From an uncultured Spartobacteria bacterium (GTDB lineage: Bacteria; Verrucomicrobiota; Verrucomicrobiia; Chthoniobacterales; Terrimicrobiaceae), in the NCBI GenBank assembly GCA_937919825.1, contig CALFPA010000052.1:1-64000 (forward strand): DNA of 64,000 bases, given 5' to 3'. Each line of letters starts with the position of its first letter. Positions within the stretch are counted from its first letter, which is position 1. The notes beneath the pieces are model-generated. The model did no database searches. It was not told the DNA's origin and was given only the letters and a program-made list of their open reading frames with translations. Shown here in pieces: positions 9,162 through 19,008 of the stretch. The position numbers were made by a program, and so were the translations under genes.

Positions 9162-10340
9162 CTACCCAAGTCTGGCTCGAATTCTCTCGATGATGACGAG
9201 CGCCTCGGCGGTGGAATCCGCCATCACGCAGACATGGCCCATCTTGCGGCCAGGCCGAGCTTCGGATTTGCCGTAGAGGTGGAGCTTCGCGCAAGGTTCC
9301 CGCAGGACGACACTCCAGTCGGGCTCTCCGTTTTTCCAAAGGTCGCCGAGGATGTTCCACATCACGACCGGGCGGAGGAGTTCCGGCGAGCCCAGCGGGA
9401 GGCCGCACACGGCGCGGAGTTGTTGCTCGAACTGGCTCGTCGCGCAGGCGTCGAAGGAAAAATGCCCGGAGTTGTGCGGGCGGGGGGCGAGTTCGTTGAC
9501 CAAAAGCTCCCCGTCACGAGTCAGGAAAAACTCAACCGCGATCAGGCCGACCACATCGAGCGCCTCGGCGATGGAGGCGGCGATCTTTTCGGCGCGTTCC
9601 GCAATTTCAGGAGCAAACCGCACCGGCACGATCGAGAGGTCGAGGATGTGGTTTTCGTGGATGTTTTCCGAGCAGGGGAAGGGCACGACCTCGCCGTTCA
9701 GTCCGCGCGCGCAAACGACCGACAGCTCGGCCTCGAATGGAATCCATTTTTCCAAAACCCCGCGCGGAGCGCCGAAGCGTTGCCAGAGTTCCGTGGCGTC
9801 GGAGGGGCCCGAGATTTTCAACTGCCCCTTGCCGTCGTAGCCGAAGTCCGCAGTCTTCAGCACCGAGGGCGTTCCGATCTCCGCCAGAGCAGAAGCGAGG
9901 TTTTCGGCGGAATCCACCACGCGGAATGGCGCGCAAGGAAAGCCCTGCGCTCGGAGGAAGTTTTTTTCGCGTTCCCGGTTCTGACAAATGTGCAAAACCT
10001 CGCCACGCGGGCGCACCGGCTTGAGCGCTGAAACCGTGTCCAACGCCGTTCGAGGGATGTTTTCAAACTCGAAGGAAATGACATCCACGCCTTGTGCGAA
10101 TTTTTCCAGCGACGCCGAATCGGTGTAGGGCGCGTTGACCTCAACATCGCAAATCTGACCGGCCGGGCAGTCGGGCTGGGGTTCGTAGGCGTGCACGCGA
10201 TACCCCATGCGGCGTGCGGCGATGGCGAGCATCCGGCCGAGTTGGCCGCCGCCGAGGATGCCGACAACTCCTCCAGGCTGGATGGATTTCTGTTCCGTCG
10301 TCCGGCGATTACCGGTAGTTTCCGCAGTCTTTTCCGTCAT
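9162..10340 (-). CDS. purK: 5-(carboxyamino)imidazole ribonucleotide synthase (PurK)
   Basis: ATP-grasp enzyme that carboxylates AIR with ATP and bicarbonate in purine synthesis. After a 22-residue polar N-terminal extension comes GGVVGILGGGQLGRMLAIAARRMGY, the nucleotide-binding start typical of PurK, then SFEFENIP, KTADFGYDGKGQ (ATP-grasp loop), EKWIPFEAELSVVCARG and VEFFLTRDGELLVNELAPRPHNSGHF (metal and substrate residues). 392 residues. Its start codon overlaps by two bases the start of the divergent acyltransferase gene at 10339 (CATG), so each promoter must lie within the other gene. No purE is adjacent. Confidence 0.93.
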   Translation of the reverse strand: MTEKTAETTGNRRTTEQKSIQPGGVVGILGGGQLGRMLAIAARRMGYRVHAYEPQPDCPAGQICDVEVNAPYTDSASLEKFAQGVDVISFEFENIPRTALDTVSALKPVRPRGEVLHICQNREREKNFLRAQGFPCAPFRVVDSAENLASALAEIGTPSVLKTADFGYDGKGQLKISGPSDATELWQRFGAPRGVLEKWIPFEAELSVVCARGLNGEVVPFPCSENIHENHILDLSIVPVRFAPEIAERAEKIAASIAEALDVVGLIAVEFFLTRDGELLVNELAPRPHNSGHFSFDACATSQFEQQLRAVCGLPLGSPELLRPVVMWNILGDLWKNGEPDWSVVLREPCAKLHLYGKSEARPGRKMGHVCVMADSTAEALVIIERIRARLG

Positions 10341-12213
10341 GGCAGATCGATTAGTCTATATTCTTGCGCTGGCTGTTTTGGGCCTGGTCCGGCGCCTGCC
10401 CCTCGCGTTGTGCTTCGTGGTGGGTCAGGCCGGCGGCGCGTTGATGTGGCTCATCCTGCCCGGCTACCGCCGCCTCGCAAGGGAAAACCTGAAGATTGCT
10501 TTCGGTCGCGAACTTTCCCCCGCACAAATCCGCCGGCTGGTTTTTAAACACTTCACCACCCTTGGGGCGAATGTGGTGAGTGCGATCAAAATTCCCGCGC
10601 TCTCGCACGAAGCGATCGACCGCATCGCCACGACCGAAAACCTCGACCTCATCCGCCAAAACATCGCCAAGGGCCGTCCGGTTCTTCTCGCTATCAACCA
10701 CATCGGCAACTGGGAATTGTATGCTCAACTCGCTTATAATAATACAGGGGTGCGCTTGGGAACTATTTATCAAGCCCTGCACAACAAGCTGCTTGATGAC
10801 CTTCTGAACAGCGACCGACGCCGACTCGGTGTTCTCACTTTCAATCGCAAGGAGGGGTTTCAAGGCGCGCTAAATCTGCTCCGCGAGCCAGGGTTTCTTG
10901 GAGTTCTTGTCGACCAGCATGCTGGCAACAGTGGAGTGTGGACGCCATTTTTCGGGAGGCTTTGCTCAACCTCACCTCTCTCGGCCACGCTAGCCATCCA
11001 CACAAATGCCGTCGTCCTACCGGCGGCAATTTATACAAAGGGATTTGCCAAGTGGCGCGTCGTCGTGAGCGAGGCAGTCCCTTGGACCGCCGAGAATCCC
11101 GACCAGCTCACGCTCGACATCAATAAGGCCCTCGAAAAACAAATTCGCACCTCGCCCGCCGATTGGTTTTGGGTTCACAACCGCTGGAAAACCCCGAACC
11201 CGAATTTCCTGCTCGAAAACACCAAGCGCGGGATTTTTCTTCCGCCCGAGGAGCCGCCTCCCCATCCTTTCCGCATGGTTGTTCGCTCCCCAAACTGGCT
11301 TGGTGACGCGGTGATGTCCGTCGAAGCGGTCCGCGCCTTCAAGCTCGGCCGCCCCGACGCCCACCTCGCCGTGCTGGCTCCCGAAAAGCTCGCGGGCTTC
11401 TGGCAGCGGGTCGGTGATGTGGACGAGGTGATTTCCTTCGAGCCAGGCGAGTCGGTTTTTTCCATCGCCAAAAAACTGCGCGGCCAATTTGAAGTCGCGG
11501 TTTTGCTCCCGAATTCTCTCCGCTCTGCGCTTGAGGTCTGGCTTGCCGGAATTCCTCGCCGAGTCGGATATCGAGGCTATTCGCGTGCCTGGTTGCTCAA
11601 TCAGATTGTCCGCGAACCCGAAAAGAAGAACCGTCCGCCCGAACATCACGCCGACCGCTATTGGCGGATCGCCCAGCGCTGCGGCGCGGCCGAGCGACCA
11701 CACCTCAAAACCCTCTGGAAGCCGAATCCGAAGGAATGCGTGATCGGCCTTTGCCCCGGCGCGGAATACGGCTCGGCCAAACGCTGGCCCGCTTATAAAT
11801 TTCAGACCTTGGTGAAAGAAGTGAACGAGCGGCTCGATTGCCAATGGGTGATCCTCGGCACCGCTGCCGACACGCCGCTTGCGGCCGAAATCTCGCAAGG
11901 CATTCCCAACATCACCGACCTCACCGGCAAAACCTCCCTCGGACAGTTGATGGAATTGCTCTCGAAACTCACAGGGCTGGTGACGAACGACACCGGCACA
12001 ATGCATCTGGCGGATTTCATTGGAACTCCACTCGCCGCGTTGTTCGGCTCCACCGAGCCCTCCCTCACCGGCCCCCGCAGCCCGCGCAGTGTGGTGATTC
12101 GTCAAAAAGCCGAATGCAGCCCCTGCTTCCTGCGCGAGTGCCCGATCGACTTCCGCTGTATGCAGGACATCCCGATGGAAAAAGTCATCGAAGCCGTGCT
12201 GGCCTTTCGGTAG
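10339..12213 (+). CDS. Fused lipid A-type acyltransferase and heptosyltransferase (GT9)
   Basis: One uninterrupted 624-residue frame with two lipopolysaccharide domains. Residues about 1-295 are an LpxL/HtrB-like acyltransferase: N-terminal hydrophobic helix, then NHIGNWELYAQL with the HX4E catalytic motif, and LVDQHAGNSGVWTPFFG. Residues about 313-624 are a family 9 glycosyltransferase of the WaaF type: VVRSPNWLGDAVMSVEA at the start, LCPGAEYGSAKRWP in the middle and LVTNDTGTMHLADFIGTPLAALFGSTEP near the end. The domains are joined by a Pro/Glu-rich linker. A methionine at 313 could allow separate translation, but no ribosome site precedes it. It probably acylates lipid A and adds heptose at the inner membrane; acceptors are inference. 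Confidence 0.88.
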   Translation: MADRLVYILALAVLGLVRRLPLALCFVVGQAGGALMWLILPGYRRLARENLKIAFGRELSPAQIRRLVFKHFTTLGANVVSAIKIPALSHEAIDRIATTENLDLIRQNIAKGRPVLLAINHIGNWELYAQLAYNNTGVRLGTIYQALHNKLLDDLLNSDRRRLGVLTFNRKEGFQGALNLLREPGFLGVLVDQHAGNSGVWTPFFGRLCSTSPLSATLAIHTNAVVLPAAIYTKGFAKWRVVVSEAVPWTAENPDQLTLDINKALEKQIRTSPADWFWVHNRWKTPNPNFLLENTKRGIFLPPEEPPPHPFRMVVRSPNWLGDAVMSVEAVRAFKLGRPDAHLAVLAPEKLAGFWQRVGDVDEVISFEPGESVFSIAKKLRGQFEVAVLLPNSLRSALEVWLAGIPRRVGYRGYSRAWLLNQIVREPEKKNRPPEHHADRYWRIAQRCGAAERPHLKTLWKPNPKECVIGLCPGAEYGSAKRWPAYKFQTLVKEVNERLDCQWVILGTAADTPLAAEISQGIPNITDLTGKTSLGQLMELLSKLTGLVTNDTGTMHLADFIGTPLAALFGSTEPSLTGPRSPRSVVIRQKAECSPCFLRECPIDFRCMQDIPMEKVIEAVLAFR

Positions 12214-12307
12214 GGAGCGCCGATTCCCCCGTCGGCACAGCGAAGAACTCAAGAGTAACAACTTCTTGAAAACGGGTGACCAAGCCGACGAGGGCGTCGG
12301 CGTTCCC
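12213..12307. repeat. Nested imperfect palindrome, possible dispersed intergenic repeat
   Basis: The arms GGGAGCGCCGA (12213-12223) and TCGGCGTTCCC (12297-12307) are inverted copies with one mismatch. Inside them CCCGTCGGC (about 12228-12236) faces GCCGACGAGGG (12284-12294), and the centre holds TCAAGA/TCTTGA. The whole 95 bases could fold into one long hairpin. It fills the gap between the convergent fusion gene and mutS and resembles dispersed palindromic elements; it could also act as a shared terminator, though it lacks a T-run. Confidence 0.6.
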
Positions 12308-12320
12308 AAGGGGGGTAAAA

Positions 12321-14804
12321 TCAGAGCAACGGCAACTGAGCAGCGGCGGTGGGGTCGGGGACGAGGCGTTTGCGGGAGGATTTGGCGAGGGCGGGTTGAC
12401 CTTCGGTGTTGAGCTCGGATTTTTCCAGATTGCCGAGGATTTCCTTGGCGCGGGCGATGATTGAGTCGGGCAGTCCAGCGAGTCGGGCGACTTGGATGCC
12501 GTAGCTTTGATCGGCGCGGCCGGGGACGATTTTGCGGAGGAAAACGATTTGGTCGTTCCACTCGCGCACGGCGACATTGAGGTTCAACACCCCCGGTCGG
12601 GTGCGCTCGAGGTCGGTGAGTTCGTGGTAGTGCGTGGCGAAAAGGGCTCGGCAACCGATCTGGTCGTGCAGGTGCTCGGCCACGCTCCACGCGATCGAGA
12701 GGCCGTCGAAGGTCGAGGTGCCGCGTCCAATTTCATCCAAGATGACGAGACTTTTCGCCGTGGCGTTGTTCAGGATGTTCGCGGTTTCATTCATCTCGAC
12801 CATGAAGGTCGATTGGCCGCGGGCGAGGTCGTCGTTGGCTCCGACGCGGGTAAAAATCCGGTCGGTGAGGCCGAGGCGCATCGACTTCGCAGGGACGAAA
12901 CTGCCGGTTTGCGCCATGAGCGCAAGAAGGGCGGTTTGGCGGATGTAGGTGGATTTTCCCGCCATGTTCGGGCCAGTGATGATGGCGAACTTTTTGCCGT
13001 CGGTGCCGAGGTTCGTGTCATTCGGCACGAAGCGCGCGCCGTCCATTTGCCGGTCCAAAACAGGATGGCGGCCTTCGGTGATTTCGAGAATTTCGGAATC
13101 GTCGATCTCGGGGCGGCAGTAGCCGTGGAGGCGGGCGGTTTCGGCGAGGGAGCAGAGGACATCGAGCACAGCCAGTGTGGCGGCGGACTCTTGCAACTTC
13201 GAAAGCTCGGCGAGGACGGCCGCACGGAGTTCCGCGAAAATCTCGATCTCGCGGGCGCGCGCGCGTTCGTCGGCCCCAAGGATTTTGCCTTCCATTTCCT
13301 TGAGCTCGGGAGTCACGAACCGCTCGCCGTTCACTGTCGTCTGCTTGCGGATGTAGTCGGCGGGAACCGAGGGAAGGTTGGATTTGGTGATCTCGATGAA
13401 ATAGCCGAAGACCGAGGTGAAGCGGACCTTGAGCGACTTGATGCCGGTGCGCTCGATCTCGCGCTCCTGCAGGGCGGCGATCCAGCCTTTCCCCTCGAGC
13501 GAGGCGGCGCGGAGTTCGTCCAGCGCGGGGTCGAAGCCGGTCTCGACAAACCCGCCGTCGCGGATGATCGCGGGAGGTTCGGCCACGATGGCCTGGCGGA
13601 GTTTTTCGCTCAACTCAGGGAGGGCGTGGAGGCTTTCGACGAGGCCAGAGAGAAGAGGGGAGGGGAGGCGGAACGAGTCGGCCCCGCCCAGACTGGCGGC
13701 GAGGGGAGGGATGAGTGCCAGCGACTGGGACAGCGCGGCGAGGTCGCGGGCGTTTCCGGAGGGCCCGCCGAGGCGGGATGTCGCACGCTCGATATCGCGG
13801 ATTTCGGCGAGGCGCGAGCGGAGGTCGCCGAGGAGCATGGCGTTGTCGAGCAGAGCGGCGATGGCATCCTGGCGGTGCTCGATGGCCTCGGCATTGCGGA
13901 GCGGGTGGAGAATCCAATCGCGCAGAAGCCGTGCTCCCATCGGGGTGCGGGTCGTGTCGAGCGCGCCGAGGAGTGTCATCTGGCGGCCGGCGCGGGATTG
14001 GACAAGCTCGAGGTGGCTTTGGGTGGCGGCGTCGAGAATGAGAAATTCGCTGCGGCGGTAGGGTTGGAGGCGGCGGAGGTGGCCGGCGGGCCGCCGCATT
14101 TGGCGCGTGATGTAGTGGAGGAGCGCCCCAGCGGCGCCTGTGGCGGCGGGCAGGTCGGCGCAGCCAAATCCATCGAGGGAGTGGACTTTGAAATGGGTGC
14201 GCAACAACTCGGCGGCGGGTTCGGGTTCAAAAGCGTAGCCATCGAGCGGCGATTGAGGGGAAACCGAGGAAAACTCAGAGGCTTGGTGATCAGGAACGAG
14301 GATTTCGGCGGGGGAGATGCGGGCGAGTTCGTCGAGCAGGGCGGGGAGGGAATCGAGTTCGGTGAGGCGGAATTCGCCGGTGCTCAAGTCGCAGTAGGCG
14401 AGGCCGTGCGCGTCGCCGCGCTTCGAGAGAGCCGCGAGGAAGTTCGGTTTTCGGTCATCCAGGCCGAAGTCGTCGAGTGTGCCGGGGCTGAGGATTTGGG
14501 AAATCTCGCGGCGCACGAGTTTGCCAGCGGTCACTTCGCCGACCTGATCGCAGATGGCAGCACGCCAGCCGGCGGCGATGAGCTTTTCGATGTAGCCGCG
14601 AGCGGCGTGGAAGGGGACACCGCACATGGGGGTCGTGCCGCGTTTCGTGAGGGCGACATTGAGGATGCGCGAGGCCTCCACGGCATCCTCGCCGAACATT
14701 TCGTAGAAGTCGCCGAGGCGGAAAAGCAGGAAGGTTCCCGGGGGCAGTTCGCGCCTCACGGCGAGATACTGCTGCATCATCGGGGTCAACTTTTCCTCCG
14801 GCAT
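12321..14804 (-). CDS. mutS: DNA mismatch repair protein MutS
   Basis: 827-residue mismatch-recognition ATPase. The N-terminal mismatch-binding domain has FRLGDFYEMFGEDA with the Phe-X-Glu that wedges into mispairs, the connector and lever domains follow, and the C-terminal ATPase has GPNMAGKSTYIRQ (Walker A), DEIGRGTSTFDGLSIAW (Walker B) and ATHYHEL. The frame is open far upstream, but the ATG at 14804 begins MPEEKLTPMMQQYLAV, the normal MutS start, five bases after the thiG stop. It is the last gene of a minus-strand run behind thiG; mutL is 22 kb away on the other strand. Confidence 0.95.
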   Translation of the reverse strand: MPEEKLTPMMQQYLAVRRELPPGTFLLFRLGDFYEMFGEDAVEASRILNVALTKRGTTPMCGVPFHAARGYIEKLIAAGWRAAICDQVGEVTAGKLVRREISQILSPGTLDDFGLDDRKPNFLAALSKRGDAHGLAYCDLSTGEFRLTELDSLPALLDELARISPAEILVPDHQASEFSSVSPQSPLDGYAFEPEPAAELLRTHFKVHSLDGFGCADLPAATGAAGALLHYITRQMRRPAGHLRRLQPYRRSEFLILDAATQSHLELVQSRAGRQMTLLGALDTTRTPMGARLLRDWILHPLRNAEAIEHRQDAIAALLDNAMLLGDLRSRLAEIRDIERATSRLGGPSGNARDLAALSQSLALIPPLAASLGGADSFRLPSPLLSGLVESLHALPELSEKLRQAIVAEPPAIIRDGGFVETGFDPALDELRAASLEGKGWIAALQEREIERTGIKSLKVRFTSVFGYFIEITKSNLPSVPADYIRKQTTVNGERFVTPELKEMEGKILGADERARAREIEIFAELRAAVLAELSKLQESAATLAVLDVLCSLAETARLHGYCRPEIDDSEILEITEGRHPVLDRQMDGARFVPNDTNLGTDGKKFAIITGPNMAGKSTYIRQTALLALMAQTGSFVPAKSMRLGLTDRIFTRVGANDDLARGQSTFMVEMNETANILNNATAKSLVILDEIGRGTSTFDGLSIAWSVAEHLHDQIGCRALFATHYHELTDLERTRPGVLNLNVAVREWNDQIVFLRKIVPGRADQSYGIQVARLAGLPDSIIARAKEILGNLEKSELNTEGQPALAKSSRKRLVPDPTAAAQLPLL

Positions 14805-14809
14805 GGCGG

Positions 14810-15595
14810 TCAGGCTGATTTGAGAAAAGCCGCGAGCGGGCTGGTAGCGGCAGCGTGGTCGAGTTGGATCGGAAGGCCGGCTTCGCGCGCCTCGCGGGCG
14901 GCTTCGACCGTGGCCTTGAACGCGCGGGCCATACGAACAGGATCCTCGGCGGCGGCGATGGCGGTATTCACCAAAACGGCGTCGGCTCCCATTTCCAAAG
15001 CCTCGGCGGCGTGACTCGGGGCGCCGATGCCGGCGTCTACAATGACTGGGACGGTGGCTTGATTGATAATGATATCGATCTGGGCACGGGTCTCGAGGCC
15101 GCGGTTGCTGCCGATGGGCGAGCCGAGCGGCATCACGGTCGCGGTGCCGACATCTTGCAGGCGGCGGGCGAGAACGGGGTCGGCGTTGATGTAGGGCAGG
15201 ACGATGAAGCCCTCCTTCACGAGGATTTCGGCGGCGGCGAGGGTTTCGATGGGATCCGGCAGGAGGTAGTGGGGGTCGGGGTGAATTTCGAGTTTCACCC
15301 ATTTCGGAAGACCGGCGGAGGCGGCGAGGCGGGCGAGGCGAACGGCCTCGTCGGCATTCATCGCCCCGCTGGTGTTCGGCAGGAGGAGATATTTTTCGGG
15401 ATCGATGAAATCGAGGATGTTCGCGAACGGGTCTTTTTTCCCACTGAGGTCAGCGCGGCGGAGGGCGACGGTGACGATCTCGCAACCGCTCGCCGCAAGG
15501 GCGTCGCGCATGGTTTCGTTCGACGAAAATTTTCCGGTTCCGAGAAGAAGGCGCGAGGAGAAGGTGCGCCCGGCGATGGTGAGTGGTTGTGGCAC
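14810..15595 (-). CDS. thiG: Thiazole synthase (ThiG)
   Basis: Makes the thiazole phosphate part of thiamine from deoxyxylulose phosphate, dehydroglycine and ThiS thiocarboxylate. 261 residues, normal for the family: [18 protein letters not shown] at the start, [50 protein letters not shown] and [31 protein letters not shown] (phosphate site). A GTG at 15595, two bases after the upstream ATPase stop, is chosen because it gives the usual N-terminus and no ATG is suitably placed. No thiS, thiF or thiH lies nearby, so the partners must be elsewhere. Confidence 0.92.
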   Translation of the reverse strand: MPQPLTIAGRTFSSRLLLGTGKFSSNETMRDALAASGCEIVTVALRRADLSGKKDPFANILDFIDPEKYLLLPNTSGAMNADEAVRLARLAASAGLPKWVKLEIHPDPHYLLPDPIETLAAAEILVKEGFIVLPYINADPVLARRLQDVGTATVMPLGSPIGSNRGLETRAQIDIIINQATVPVIVDAGIGAPSHAAEALEMGADAVLVNTAIAAAEDPVRMARAFKATVEAAREAREAGLPIQLDHAAATSPLAAFLKSA

Positions 15596-15597
15596 GG

Positions 15598-17286
15598 TCA
15601 GGTGTATTTGACGACTTCCTCGATGGTGGTGATGCCGTCGTAGATCGAGCGCATACCGTCCTGACGGAGGGTGGTCATGCCGAGCTCGATGGCTTTTTGG
15701 CGGATGAGGATTCCGGGTTCGCGGTTGTTGATCATTTCGCGGATCGGGTCGGAGATTTTGAGGAGTTCGTAAATGCCTTTGCGGCCTTTGTAGCCGGTCT
15801 GGTTGCAGACCTCGCAGCCCTTGCCGTAGAAGAAGGACTTGTCTCCGATGTCGTGCGGTTGCAGGCCGATCGAGGCCAGGACTTGCTCGCTGGGTTGGTA
15901 GGGGGTGCGGCAGTTCGCGCAAATTTTGCGGATCAGGCGCTGGGCGAGCACGCACTCGAGCGAGGCCGAGATGAGGAACGGCTCGATGCCCATGTCCATG
16001 AGACGGGTGACCGCGCCGGTCGAGTCGTTCGTGTGGAGCGTGGTGAAAACCAAGTGGCCGGTGAGCGAGGCCTGGATGGCGATCTGGGCGGTCTCGGTGT
16101 CACGCGTCTCGCCAACGAGGATGCGGTCGGGATCCTGACGAAGGAACGCCCGGAGGACTCGGGAAAAACTCAGGCCGATCGAGTCGTTGATCGGCACCTG
16201 GATAATGCCGTCGATCTCGTATTCCACGGGGTCCTCAGCGGTGAGGAGCTTGGAGTCGATCGTGTTGATCTTGCGCAGACACGAGTAAAGCGTGGTGGTT
16301 TTTCCCGAACCGGTCGGGCCGGTGACGATGAAAATGCCATTGGGTCTTTCGATGACCTCCAGGATGTAGGCCATGATGTCATCGGGCATTCCGAGCGTCT
16401 CGAGTTCGAGGTTCACGCTCGAGCGGTCGAGCACGCGGAGCACGACGCTCTCGCCGAACGCGGTGGGGAGGGTGGAAACACGGAGATCGACCTGGCGGCC
16501 ATTGATCTCGCGTTGGATGCGGCCGTCCTGCGGCAGGCGGCGCTCGGCGATGTTGAGATTCGCCATCACCTTCACGCGGGAGATGACGGGTAGGGCGAGG
16601 CGGAAGGGTGGGGGGTCCATCTCGTAAAGCGCGCCGTCCACGCGGTAGCGGATTTTAAACTCGCTCTCGAACGGCTCGAAATGGATATCGCTCGCTCGCG
16701 CTGCGATGGCCTTGTCGAGGATGAGGTCGACATACTTGATGATCGGCGCGGCGTTTGCTTCGGCGAGGACGGCCTGGTCGTTGATCTGTTCGTCAGGGCC
16801 CTCGTTGACCGTGACTTCGCCTCCGATGCTTTCCAGGATTTCGCTGATGCTGGCTTCTTCAGAGCCAAAGTGCGTGCGGATCAGAGCTCGCACGGTTGGC
16901 GGGAAGGAGACAACCGCCACGATCTCGCGGCCGAGGGCGAAGCGGAGATCCTCAATGGAGCGGGAGTTCAGGGGGTCCGTGTGGGCGACGAAAATGGTAT
17001 TTCCCGAAGCGGAAATCGGAATCACGCCGTGGAGGCGTGCGAGGCCGGAGGGAATGAGTTGGAGCGTTTCAGGATCTGGCTCGAATTCGCTCAAATCAAA
17101 CGGTTCGGCCCCGATTGAGTCCGCGATGGCTTTTTCGAAACCCCGCTCGCTGACGATCCCGTTATCGACAAGGATTTGCTCAATCGGAGACTCGGAGTTC
17201 GAGGCTTGGAGCAGGAGATTGGCTCCGTCATCTTCGGTGATCAGTCCCTGCTCGACAAAAATTTCGACAACTTGCTTGGCGTCCAT
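15598..17286 (-). CDS. PilB/GspE-type secretion or pilus assembly ATPase (second copy)
   Basis: 562-residue hexameric motor ATPase of the type IV pilus/type II secretion family. An N-terminal MshEN-like region (1-150) precedes the ATPase core, with [35 protein letters not shown] (Walker A), an Asp box at [10 protein letters not shown], the Walker B region [12 protein letters not shown] and [13 protein letters not shown]. The Zn tetracysteine CANC...CEVC is present. The Walker B stretch reads GETRD rather than the common GEIRD. It lies eight bases after a closely related copy and is followed directly by thiG. No pilin, PilC or secretin genes are beside it, so pilus and secretion cannot be told apart. 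Confidence 0.88.
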   Translation of the reverse strand: MDAKQVVEIFVEQGLITEDDGANLLLQASNSESPIEQILVDNGIVSERGFEKAIADSIGAEPFDLSEFEPDPETLQLIPSGLARLHGVIPISASGNTIFVAHTDPLNSRSIEDLRFALGREIVAVVSFPPTVRALIRTHFGSEEASISEILESIGGEVTVNEGPDEQINDQAVLAEANAAPIIKYVDLILDKAIAARASDIHFEPFESEFKIRYRVDGALYEMDPPPFRLALPVISRVKVMANLNIAERRLPQDGRIQREINGRQVDLRVSTLPTAFGESVVLRVLDRSSVNLELETLGMPDDIMAYILEVIERPNGIFIVTGPTGSGKTTTLYSCLRKINTIDSKLLTAEDPVEYEIDGIIQVPINDSIGLSFSRVLRAFLRQDPDRILVGETRDTETAQIAIQASLTGHLVFTTLHTNDSTGAVTRLMDMGIEPFLISASLECVLAQRLIRKICANCRTPYQPSEQVLASIGLQPHDIGDKSFFYGKGCEVCNQTGYKGRKGIYELLKISDPIREMINNREPGILIRQKAIELGMTTLRQDGMRSIYDGITTIEEVVKYT

Positions 17287-17294
17287 GGTGGGGG

Positions 17295-18986
17295 TCAGTC
17301 GAGATCGGACATTGTGGTGCTGATGACCTCCTCGGCGGTGGTCATGCCGGCGAGGACCTTGCGAACTCCGTCCTCGCGGAGGGTGCGCATGCCGAGTTCG
17401 CGTGCGCGCAGGCGCAGGGCGATGGTCGAGGCGTTGTTGTTAACCATGTTTCGGACTTCGTCATCGATAATGAACATTTCAAAAATACCCATTCGGCCAC
17501 GGTATCCACGGCCCCGGCAGCGTTCGCATCCGACAGGGCGCATGACGCTGGCTTGGCGGACTTGGCCCGGGTCGATCTGGAGTGTCTGCAATTCGTAATC
17601 GGAAAGTTCGCCGGGGAGTTTGCAATGCGGGCAGAGGCGCCGAACGAGTCGCTGGGCGACAATGGCGCGGACGGAACTGGAAACGAGAAATGGCTTCACG
17701 CCGATATCCACGAGACGCGCGATGGCGCTGGGGGCGTCGTTGGTGTGGAGGGTGGAAAGGACGAGGTGGCCGGTGAGCGAGGCGTTGACCGCGATGCTGG
17801 CCGTTTCGCTGTCTCGAATTTCACCGATCATGATGATGTTCGGGGCCTGACGCAGGATCGAGCGCAGGGCGGCGGGGAATGTCATGCCGATGCTGGTATT
17901 CACCGGGACCTGGTTGATGCCGTTCATCTGGTATTCGACGGGATCCTCGACCGTGATGAGTTTGCGGTCCGGCTTGTTCATGTAATTGAGGCAGCCGTAA
18001 AGCGTGGTGGTTTTTCCCGAACCGGTCGGGCCGGTGACGAGTATGATGCCATCGGGGAGATTGATGCACTGCTCGAATTTCGCCTGGTCGTCGGATAGGA
18101 AACCGAGGTCCGGCAGGCCGAGTAGGAGCGAGGTTTTATCGAGGATACGCATGACCACGCTCTCGCCGTGGACGGTCGGAATTGTGGAAACACGGAGGTC
18201 GATGGCGTTGTCTCCCACGCGAATTTGGATGCGGCCGTCCTGCGGGATGCGCTTTTCGGCGATGCTCATCGAGCGCGACATGATTTTGAGTCGGCTGATG
18301 ATCGCGCCGTGGAGTTTCTTAGGCGGCGGCTGCATTTCCTGAAGGACGCCATCGATGCGGAAGCGGATGCGAAGTTTGTGCTCGAGGGGTTCGATGTGGA
18401 TATCGCTCGCGCGGTTCGTGTGGGCTTCCAAAAGAATCATCGAGACGAGCTTGATGACCGGCGCGTCGCCCGGACCGTCGTCATCCTCCTCGTCATCGGT
18501 GGCATCCGATCTTTTGGCTTGCCCGGCTTCCTTGAGCAATTCGTTCGCGGCATCTTCGGCGCTTCCGTAGTGCTTCACCACGAGCTTTCGGATTTCCTGG
18601 GGGGAGGCGCAGACAAATTCGATCTCCCGCTGCAACTTGTAGGTGAGGTCATCCATGGACTGCATGTCCATGGGGTCGCCAATCGCCACGGTCAGGATGC
18701 CATTGCGAAGCGCGATAGGGAGGGCTTGGTAGCGGCGCGCATCGTCGGCCTCCACCATATCCAAAATGCGTCGCTCCGGGTGGGCCTCGCCGAGATCCAC
18801 GAACTCCATGCTGTTCTGTGCCGCGAGGGCGCGGGCGATGTCTTCCTCGGTGACGATGCCGTCGTTAACGAGAGTTTGGATCAAGCCTTCTTCCGCCAAA
18901 TGCTCACGCGCGGCCCCAATCTGCGCCTTGGTGACAAGACCTAGGTCGCGGAGGGTTTCGGCTATGAATTCGTCGTTGTGGAACAC
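17295..18986 (-). CDS. PilB/GspE-type secretion or pilus assembly ATPase (first copy)
   Basis: 563 residues, paralogous to the next gene. The N-terminal MshEN-like domain covers about 1-160 and an acidic linker (DATDDEEDDDGPGD) leads into the motor core: [35 protein letters not shown] (Walker A), TVEDPVEYQM, IMIGEIRDSETA (Walker B) and TGHLVLSTLHTNDAPS. The Zn tetracysteine CPHC...CERC is present. Both copies retain the ATPase motifs, so they may form different motors or one mixed one. First gene of a minus-strand run with its paralogue, thiG and mutS. Confidence 0.88.
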   Translation of the reverse strand: MFHNDEFIAETLRDLGLVTKAQIGAAREHLAEEGLIQTLVNDGIVTEEDIARALAAQNSMEFVDLGEAHPERRILDMVEADDARRYQALPIALRNGILTVAIGDPMDMQSMDDLTYKLQREIEFVCASPQEIRKLVVKHYGSAEDAANELLKEAGQAKRSDATDDEEDDDGPGDAPVIKLVSMILLEAHTNRASDIHIEPLEHKLRIRFRIDGVLQEMQPPPKKLHGAIISRLKIMSRSMSIAEKRIPQDGRIQIRVGDNAIDLRVSTIPTVHGESVVMRILDKTSLLLGLPDLGFLSDDQAKFEQCINLPDGIILVTGPTGSGKTTTLYGCLNYMNKPDRKLITVEDPVEYQMNGINQVPVNTSIGMTFPAALRSILRQAPNIIMIGEIRDSETASIAVNASLTGHLVLSTLHTNDAPSAIARLVDIGVKPFLVSSSVRAIVAQRLVRRLCPHCKLPGELSDYELQTLQIDPGQVRQASVMRPVGCERCRGRGYRGRMGIFEMFIIDDEVRNMVNNNASTIALRLRARELGMRTLREDGVRKVLAGMTTAEEVISTTMSDLD

Positions 18987-19008
18987 GGTGGCGAGAAGAT
19001 CGAGCGCG

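Noticed and set aside
11017-12690. Open frame on the minus strand opposite the heptosyltransferase domain
   Set aside because: Low-complexity Arg/Pro/His-rich translation without motifs; the plus-strand fusion gene is convincing.
12492-15014. Long open frame on the plus strand opposite mutS
   Set aside because: It is the mirror of a GC-rich coding strand; composition is typical of shadow frames and no domain is recognisable, while the minus strand gives a full MutS.
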